Shown here: positions 33,964 to 38,415 of the stretch, in pieces | How the letters are laid out: each line of letters starts with the position of its first letter | Numbering within the stretch: the stretch's first letter is position 1 | DNA from: Nannocystaceae bacterium | GTDB lineage: Bacteria; Myxococcota_A; Polyangia; Nannocystales; Nannocystaceae | NCBI GenBank assembly: GCA_019694555.1 | Contig: JAIBBS010000070.1 | Coordinates: forward strand, 1 to 38,415 | Direction of reading: 5' to 3' | DNA: 38,415 nt | Made by a program: the position numbers and the translations under genes | The notes under the pieces: generated by a model | Told to the model about the DNA's origin: nothing | What the model saw: only the letters and a program-made list of their open reading frames with translations | Database searches by the model: none

Positions 33964-34526
33964 GTTCCACCTGCGCCTTCCCGCGCGCGGATTTCCGCGA
34001 GCGCGGTATCGAAGCGCCCGCGGGCCAGCCGCAGGCGCGAGTACACCGTGTTGACCGAGAGTTCGAGCAGCTGCGCGACCTCGGGTGCGGACATCGACTC
34101 CAGCTCCATCAGCACGAAGACCTCACGCAGCTTGCTCGACAGGCCATCCATCGCGCGCAGCGCCAACGCGAGCGCCTGGTTGTTGACCACGTCGCGCTCG
34201 GGATCGTCGGCCGCAGCCGGCAGCGCGTCGACCAGCTCGGGCCGCCGCGCGCGACGACGGTTGCGCGCGACGCCTCGGGCGATGCCGTACAGCCACGCGC
34301 GCGCGCGCCGGGTCGCATCGAAGTCCGCGCGCCGACGATGCGCGATCACGAAGACCTCTTGCGCCGTGTCGTCGGCGTCGATCGGCGGCACCCCCAGGCC
34401 CACCAGCGCCCGCAGCACGAATGGGTAGTGCTCGCGGAACGCGGAGGCGACATCGAGCTCGCTCGAGCCGTGCACCGCGAGCGTCGGCCGGGGTGCGGAC
34501 GCCGCCGCCGGGTCGTAGGCGGCCAT
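33960..34526 (-). CDS. ECF-type RNA polymerase sigma factor
   Basis: 188 aa from ATG 34526; GTG 34544 is a less likely start. Region 2 (about 28-95) has FREHYPFVLRALVGLGVPPI, DADDTAQEVFVIAHRR and RARAWLYGIARGVARNRRR. Region 4 (about 125-180) has LREVFVLMELESMSAPEVAQ and LLELSVNTVYSRLRLARGRF. It directs polymerase to alternative promoters and is presumably held by the membrane protein encoded next. Its target promoter is not deducible here. No TAnnnT element precedes the start, unlike many genes in the window, so it may be autoregulated. Confidence 0.93.
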   Translation of the reverse strand: MAAYDPAAASAPRPTLAVHGSSELDVASAFREHYPFVLRALVGLGVPPIDADDTAQEVFVIAHRRRADFDATRRARAWLYGIARGVARNRRRARRPELVDALPAAADDPERDVVNNQALALALRAMDGLSSKLREVFVLMELESMSAPEVAQLLELSVNTVYSRLRLARGRFDTALAEIRAREGAGGT

Positions 34527-34624
34527 CAGGCACGATTCTGCCACGATCGGCGGTTGTCACGGGGACGGCAGATCCGTCAGCGGCACCGCCGGCGGGCCAG
34601 GCGCAGGGGCGCGAGGACGCGGCG

Positions 34625-34639
34625 GTCGCCCGCGGCGAC
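34625..34639 (-). terminator. Small hairpin downstream of the TetR gene
   Basis: GTCGCC (34625-34630) and GGCGAC (34634-34639) form a 6-bp stem with loop CGC, about 20 nt past the TetR stop on the minus strand. It is weak and without a U-tract. Confidence 0.3.
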
Positions 34640-34658
34640 GTGTCGCCCGCGCCCGCGC

Positions 34659-35351
34659 TCACCCGGGCAGGTACGACGCCAGGTACCGCTCGAGCATCCG
34701 CTTGGTCTCCACCACCAGCGCATCCGCCCTGCCGCGATCGGGCTCGCGCGCGATCACCAGCAGCGTCGTCGCCACCGTGTTGACCACCATCGTCGCGATG
34801 ACGCGGCGCGTGGGCTCGGCCATGCTCGGCACCCACGCGCCGAAGAGCACCGCGGTGGCGGCGATGAGCTCGCGCATCATCGCTTGATCGGCCTCGGCGT
34901 ACTCGCCGTACAGCTCGAGGTTGCGCCACATCGCCTGCATCATCGCGCTGCCGTCGTGCAGCGCACGGAAGCCATCGATCACGCGACCGAGCAACGTCGC
35001 CCACGGCACCTGCAGCGCGTCGGCACCGACGAGGCTGGCGTAGCTGCGTCGCGCCTCGAGCAGACAGCGACCGGCGATCTCGCGGAACACGGCATGCTTG
35101 TTGGGGAAGAACTGGTAGACCGATCCGATCGAGGTGCCGGCCCGCGCCGCGATGCCCTCCATCGTCGTGTCGCCGAAGCCGAACTGTGCGAAGGACTCGG
35201 CCGCGGCCAGCACGATGGCCTCGCGACGGCGCTGACTCCGCGCCTGCGTCGGTTGCCGCCGCGCGTCGCTGGGCGGAGACGTCGTCGCGGGGCTTTTCGC
35301 CGTGGTCTTGCGGACTTGCCCGCGCCCGGCGGCTGCCTTCGATCGCGCCAC
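34659..35351 (-). CDS. TetR-family transcriptional repressor
   Basis: 230 aa from GTG 35351. A basic, disordered N-terminus (about 1-40) precedes the TetR helix-turn-helix (about 43-92: RRREAIVLAAAESFAQFGFG, DTTMEGIAARAGTSIGSVYQ, FFPNKHAVF). An all-helical ligand and dimer domain with several Met/Trp residues follows (MMQAMWRNLELYGEYAEADQ). The gene is divergent from the P450 with 38 bp between start codons, and that gap holds two TGAGG-N4-CCTCA palindromes. It very probably represses the P450 and itself, released by a hydrophobic ligand (inference). In-frame codons upstream of 35351 run into the P450 coding region and are rejected. TTGACA at 35387-35382 is a good -35 for this gene. Confidence 0.92.
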   Translation of the reverse strand: MARSKAAAGRGQVRKTTAKSPATTSPPSDARRQPTQARSQRRREAIVLAAAESFAQFGFGDTTMEGIAARAGTSIGSVYQFFPNKHAVFREIAGRCLLEARRSYASLVGADALQVPWATLLGRVIDGFRALHDGSAMMQAMWRNLELYGEYAEADQAMMRELIAATAVLFGAWVPSMAEPTRRVIATMVVNTVATTLLVIAREPDRGRADALVVETKRMLERYLASYLPG

Positions 35352-35361
35352 TTGCCAGAAG

Positions 35362-35377
35362 CTGAGGCTTCCCTCAG
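35362..35377. promoter_or_regulatory. TetR operator-like palindrome, site 1
   Basis: CTGAGGCTTCCCTCAG is a perfect 16-bp inverted repeat with a 4-bp centre, lying between the divergent TetR and P450 genes. It shares TGAGG-N4-CCTCA with site 2, whose centre is 28 bp away, and falls over the likely -10 region of the TetR promoter. Confidence 0.75.
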
Positions 35378-35389
35378 ATTTTGTCAAAC

Positions 35390-36787
35390 ATGAGGACACC
35401 CTCACATTCGACGTCTCTCGCGGCGTCCGAGTCCGGCGCGCCTCGCCTTCCGCCCGGACCTCCCGGCCACGGCTGGTTCGGCACGATGTCGCTGCTGCGC
35501 GATCCACTGACGCACCTCACCGATGCGCGCGAGCGCTACGGCGATGCGGTCACGTTCCGCGTGGGTCCGTTCCGCTTCGTCGCGCTCGCCGATCCCGCGC
35601 TCGCGCAGCACGTGCTGGTCCGCAACCATCGCAACTACGTCAAGAGCCGCTCGTACGAAGGCCTGCGTCTGGTGCTGGGCCAGGGCTTGGTCACCTCCGA
35701 GGGCGAGCACTGGCGGAAGCAACGCAAGCTCGCGCAGCCGGCGTTCCATCGTCAACGCCTCGCCGCGCTCGCGGACACCATGGGCGCGTGCGTGCGCGAG
35801 ACCGTCGACGGCTGGGAGCGACGCGCCGACCCGGCGATCGACGTGCACGCGGAGATGATGGCGCTGACGCTGGCGATCGTCGCGCGCACGCTGTTCGGCA
35901 CCGACCTCGCCGAGGACGGCGGCACCGATCTGCGCGCGCTGGGCCCGGCCGTCACGGTCGCGCTGCACAAGGCCAACGAGCACGCCGAGTCGCTGATCCG
36001 GCTGCCGCTGTGGTGGCCTACGCGATCCAACCGCCGCTTCGCCAAGGCCAAGCGTCTGCTCGACGACATCGTGCAGGGCATCATCGAACGCCGTCGTCGC
36101 AGCGGCGAGGTCCGCGACGATCTGCTCGGCACGTTGATGGCCGCGACCGACGAGGACGGCGGCGGCGGCATGAGCGACGCGCAGCTGCGCGACGAGGTCA
36201 TGACGCTGTTCCTCGCGGGCCACGAGACCATCGCGACCGCGACCAGCTGGACCTTCATGCTGCTGCACCAGCACCCCGAGATCGCCGCGCGCATGCGCGA
36301 GGAGGCCACGCGGGTGCTCGGAGGCCGGACGCCGGGCTTCGACGATCTGCCGCAGCTGCCGTACACCGGTCAGGTCATCGACGAGGCGATGCGGCTGTAT
36401 CCGCCGGTGTGGATCGTCGAGCGTCAGGCACTCGCGCCGGATCAGATCGGACCGTGGCACGTACCCAAGGGCACGATCGTCGCGGTGTCGCCGTGGTTGA
36501 TGCACCGCCACCCCGAGCTGTGGCCCGATCCGCTGCGCTTCGATCCCGAGCGCTTCGCCCCGGGCCAGCTCGGCGAGCGCGCGAAGCTGGCCTACCTGCC
36601 GTTCGGCGCAGGGCCGCGCGTGTGCATCGGCAACCACTTCGCGCTGATGGAGGCCAAGATCATCCTCGCGACGGTGGTGCAGCGCTTCGCGATCGCGGTC
36701 GATGACCCCGCGTCGATCCGGCTCGAGCCCAAGGTCACGCTGCGCCCCGAGGGCGGCATGAAGGGTCGACTGCAGCGACTCGCGTGA
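35390..36787 (+). CDS. Cytochrome P450
   Basis: 465 aa from ATG 35390 (an in-frame TTG at 35381 is less likely). The N-terminus has a Pro-rich hinge (RLPPGPPGHGWFG) and no membrane anchor. The I-helix oxygen-binding motif AGHET is at 276-280, ExxR at 332-335 (EAMRLYPP), and the heme loop FGAGPRVCIG has the ligand at Cys412. The overall pattern (EGEHWRKQRKLAQPAFH, KGTIVAVSPWLMHRHPELWP) resembles bacterial CYP110/CYP102-like class II enzymes that oxidise fatty acids or terpenes. The reaction needs a separate redox partner, not found here. It is controlled by the divergent TetR regulator. It converges on the msrB gene with a 3-bp gap. Confidence 0.95.
   Translation: MRTPSHSTSLAASESGAPRLPPGPPGHGWFGTMSLLRDPLTHLTDARERYGDAVTFRVGPFRFVALADPALAQHVLVRNHRNYVKSRSYEGLRLVLGQGLVTSEGEHWRKQRKLAQPAFHRQRLAALADTMGACVRETVDGWERRADPAIDVHAEMMALTLAIVARTLFGTDLAEDGGTDLRALGPAVTVALHKANEHAESLIRLPLWWPTRSNRRFAKAKRLLDDIVQGIIERRRRSGEVRDDLLGTLMAATDEDGGGGMSDAQLRDEVMTLFLAGHETIATATSWTFMLLHQHPEIAARMREEATRVLGGRTPGFDDLPQLPYTGQVIDEAMRLYPPVWIVERQALAPDQIGPWHVPKGTIVAVSPWLMHRHPELWPDPLRFDPERFAPGQLGERAKLAYLPFGAGPRVCIGNHFALMEAKIILATVVQRFAIAVDDPASIRLEPKVTLRPEGGMKGRLQRLA
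35391..35404. promoter_or_regulatory. TetR operator-like palindrome, site 2, overlapping the P450 start codon
   Basis: TGAGG (35391-35395), ACAC, CCTCA (35400-35404) repeats the half-sites of site 1 exactly. It begins at the second base of the P450 ATG, so a repressor bound here would sit on the transcription and translation start. Confidence 0.75.
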
Positions 36788-36790
36788 GCG

Positions 36791-37231
36791 TCAGGTCCCC
36801 GGCGCAGTCGCGGGCACGAACGCGAGCGAGATCGAATTGATGCAGAAGCGCAGGCCGGTGGGCCGCGGTCCGTCGGGGAAGACGTGGCCGAGGTGCCCAT
36901 CGCAGCGCTGGCAGCGGATCTCGGTGCGGATCATGCCGTGGCTGATGTCGCGCACGGACTTGATGTGCTCGGGATCGAACGGCGCGAAGAAGCTGGGCCA
37001 GCCGGTGCCCGACTCGAACTTGTTGTGCGATCGGAACAGCGGCAGGCCGCACAGGCGACACACGTAGACGCCCTCTTGCTTGTTGTCGAGCAGGCCGCCG
37101 CAGAACGGCCGCTCGGTGCCGTGGTCGAGCAGCACGTAGCGCTCTTCCTTGGTCAGCCCGGCGGCCAGGGTCTCGCGCTCTTCGGCCGACAGGGGGGTCA
37201 GGTCGTGTCCGGTGGAAGATCGATGACTCAT
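36791..37231 (-). CDS. msrB: Peptide-methionine (R)-S-oxide reductase
   Basis: 146 aa from ATG 37231 (ATG 37252 would add seven residues). It reduces methionine-R-sulfoxide in proteins using thioredoxin. Zinc ligands are Cys58/Cys61 (VCRLC) and Cys107/Cys110 ([12 protein letters not shown]). The substrate site is TGWPSF (76-81), and the nucleophile is Cys130 in [11 protein letters not shown]. Cys44 in PFCGGL may be the resolving cysteine. There is no signal peptide, so it is cytoplasmic and a stand-alone MsrB, not fused to MsrA. It is separated from the P450 by 3 bp, tail to tail. Confidence 0.95.
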   Translation of the reverse strand: MSHRSSTGHDLTPLSAEERETLAAGLTKEERYVLLDHGTERPFCGGLLDNKQEGVYVCRLCGLPLFRSHNKFESGTGWPSFFAPFDPEHIKSVRDISHGMIRTEIRCQRCDGHLGHVFPDGPRPTGLRFCINSISLAFVPATAPGT

Positions 37232-37282
37232 CCGCGGCGCCAAGCGTGACACGCCCGCGGCAGCCGGGCAAAGCCGACGGCG

Positions 37283-38128
37283 TCAGCGCCGGCGCGCGTA
37301 GACCTCGAACGAGGTGCCCAGGCCCGCGCGATCGAGCCATGACAGCGGCAGCGCGCCCACGCGTCCGAGCACACCGGCGAGCGCGCCCGGGCCGAGCCCG
37401 CGTCGTCGCAGCGCACGCGTGAGCGCGGGTGCGTCGAGGTTGGAGAAGCTGGTCCAACGCACCGCGTGCAGGCCCGCGCGCGCGAGCAGGCGCTCGAGGC
37501 CCTGGCGCGTGAAGATCTCGAGGTGATCGGGCGGCGTGATCATGGGGAAGTTGCGGCCCATGACGCGCGCGGCGACGCCCGAGAGGCTGGGAGTCGACAG
37601 CGCGACGATGCCATCGGGTCGCAACCATCGCACCATCGTCGCGAGCGCATCGGCGGGTTGCGGCAGGTGCTCGAGCACCTCCCACAGCGCGAGCGCGTCG
37701 AACGGCGCGGTGGGCACGAACTGCTCGAGCCACACGCCGTGCACGACGTGACCGCGCGCGCGCGCAGCCGCAGCCGTATGCGCGGGGTCGACACCTTCGA
37801 TCGTCAATCCGCGATCACGCGCTGCATCGAGGAAGTGCCCGGGCCCGCAGCCGACCTCGATGATGCGCCGCGCCCCGAGCGACTCGACCACCTGCACGCG
37901 CGCATCGGCCTCGGCACGCATGCGCACGCCGGCGTCTTGCGCCGTCTGGTGGTAGTCGGGCCGCAGGTAGGTCGCCTGCACGACCTCCGCCGACGGCAGC
38001 GGCGACACGAACAACGTGCCGCACGATTCACACCGCACACACGCGAAGCCCATCACCTCGAACGCCCACGTCGCACGCTCGTGGTCGCACGCGGGACATC
38101 GCCGCGTCTGCGGGCTGCTCGATGGCAT
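37283..38128 (-). CDS. Class I SAM-dependent methyltransferase with N-terminal zinc ribbon
   Basis: 281 aa from ATG 38128. Two CxxC pairs (Cys11/Cys14 in CPAC; Cys33/Cys36 in CESC) form a zinc ribbon like that of sugar or polyketide C-methyltransferases. Motif I is IIEVGCGPGHFLDAA, followed by IEGVDPAHTAAAARARG and ALWEVLEHLPQPADALATMV. The fold continues to ISHP-like ITPPDHLEIFTRQGLERLLA, typical of Methyltransf_11/23 proteins that act on glycans or small molecules. TATCGT lies 11 nt upstream of the ATG, suggesting a leaderless mRNA. The open frame upstream of 38128 is not codon-biased. The substrate is unknown. Confidence 0.9.
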   Translation of the reverse strand: MPSSSPQTRRCPACDHERATWAFEVMGFACVRCESCGTLFVSPLPSAEVVQATYLRPDYHQTAQDAGVRMRAEADARVQVVESLGARRIIEVGCGPGHFLDAARDRGLTIEGVDPAHTAAAARARGHVVHGVWLEQFVPTAPFDALALWEVLEHLPQPADALATMVRWLRPDGIVALSTPSLSGVAARVMGRNFPMITPPDHLEIFTRQGLERLLARAGLHAVRWTSFSNLDAPALTRALRRRGLGPGALAGVLGRVGALPLSWLDRAGLGTSFEVYARRR

Positions 38129-38139
38129 CGACGGCCGCG

Positions 38140-38145
38140 ACGATA
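38140..38145 (-). promoter_or_regulatory. -10-like element of the methyltransferase gene
   Basis: TATCGT on the minus strand is 11 nt before the ATG at 38128, matching the spacing at the OPT and FHA-LuxR genes. Confidence 0.5.
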
Positions 38146-38295
38146 CCAGGCGCAGCCCGATGCGTGGCGTTGCGGCGTCGGCGGCACCGCGCGGGTGCGC
38201 GCCGGGGCCACGCCCGCGCAGGCCCGGCAACGACGCGGTCTGCGACCACGCGCGGCGGATTGACAGCCGGCGCGGCCCCCGAGCACGATCGACGC

Positions 38296-38415
38296 GTGGT
38301 GCTGGTATTGCCGCGGAAGGGGCACACGCCGACGGGGACGTCCGTCGCGCATCGCCACGCGCGCACTGGCTGGAGCGGACGGATCGCGCAGCGCTCGGGT
38401 GCCGACGGGTCGCGC
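38296..38415 (+). CDS. Possible start of a gene running off the right edge
   Basis: From GTG 38296 a frame stays open for 40 codons to the edge (VVLVLPRKGHTPTGTSVAHR...) with mostly G/C third positions. It is divergent from the methyltransferase, 167 bp apart. The peptide is too short to classify and no ribosome site is obvious, so this is only a possible gene. Confidence 0.3.
   Translation, partial: MVLVLPRKGHTPTGTSVAHRHARTGWSGRIAQRSGADGSR

Overview
The window is very GC-rich DNA (60-nt stretches counted by hand in typical genes are 75-78% GC). Its gene content points to a myxobacterium, most likely the Nannocystis/Plesiocystis side of Myxococcota. The reasons are the many lipoproteins with Ser/Thr/Gly-rich linkers after the lipobox, two Ser/Thr protein kinases with C-terminal membrane segments, a DUF4215-type Cys-rich repeat, two DUF2330 proteins ending in MYXO-CTERM-like tails, a copper monooxygenase-like lipoprotein and an RCC1-repeat lipoprotein. 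The lineage is an inference from gene style; there is no rRNA in the window. I saw no tRNA, rRNA, CRISPR array or complete insertion sequence.

Layout. 1-3.5 kb: start of an exported protein running off the left edge, a 167-nt near-perfect palindrome (244-410), a DTW-domain tRNA-modification protein with an unusual C-terminal domain, a small hypothetical gene and an ankyrin-repeat protein. 3.5-7.1 kb: a two-gene export operon, HlyD-type membrane fusion protein plus C39-peptidase ABC transporter, for cleaving and exporting a double-glycine-leader peptide that is not visible nearby. 7.1-10 kb: a small unknown gene, then an exported zinc amidase and a secreted repeat protein. 10-14.1 kb on the minus strand: OPT-family transporter, a lipoprotein and an amidohydrolase lipoprotein. 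14.1-18.9 kb: kinase with a membrane domain, cytochrome c/copper monooxygenase fusion, RCC1 lipoprotein. 18.9-19.5 kb: FHA-LuxR regulator on the minus strand.

19.8-23.8 kb is the most unusual part: a lower-GC islet (two lines counted at 57%) with three closely packed genes. The first encodes a 135-aa beta-rich protein. The second encodes an 819-aa alpha/beta-hydrolase whose N-terminal domain appears homologous to the whole first protein. The third encodes a Cys-rich lipoprotein. A 5'-truncated TPR gene lies at its right border. I recognise no described system with this make-up.

24.3-28 kb: repeat-containing lipoprotein, HEAT-like protein, and a kinase/TPR-membrane-protein operon. 28.3-33.6 kb: tandem DUF2330 paralogues and a DUF4215 lipoprotein. 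33.5-38.4 kb: ECF sigma factor with an overlapping membrane partner, a TetR regulator divergent from a cytochrome P450 with two identical operator-like palindromes in a 38-bp gap, methionine sulfoxide reductase B, a methyltransferase, and a possible gene start at the right edge.

A recurring feature is a TAnnnT hexamer 8-11 nt upstream of start codons at six genes, which suggests frequent leaderless transcription.
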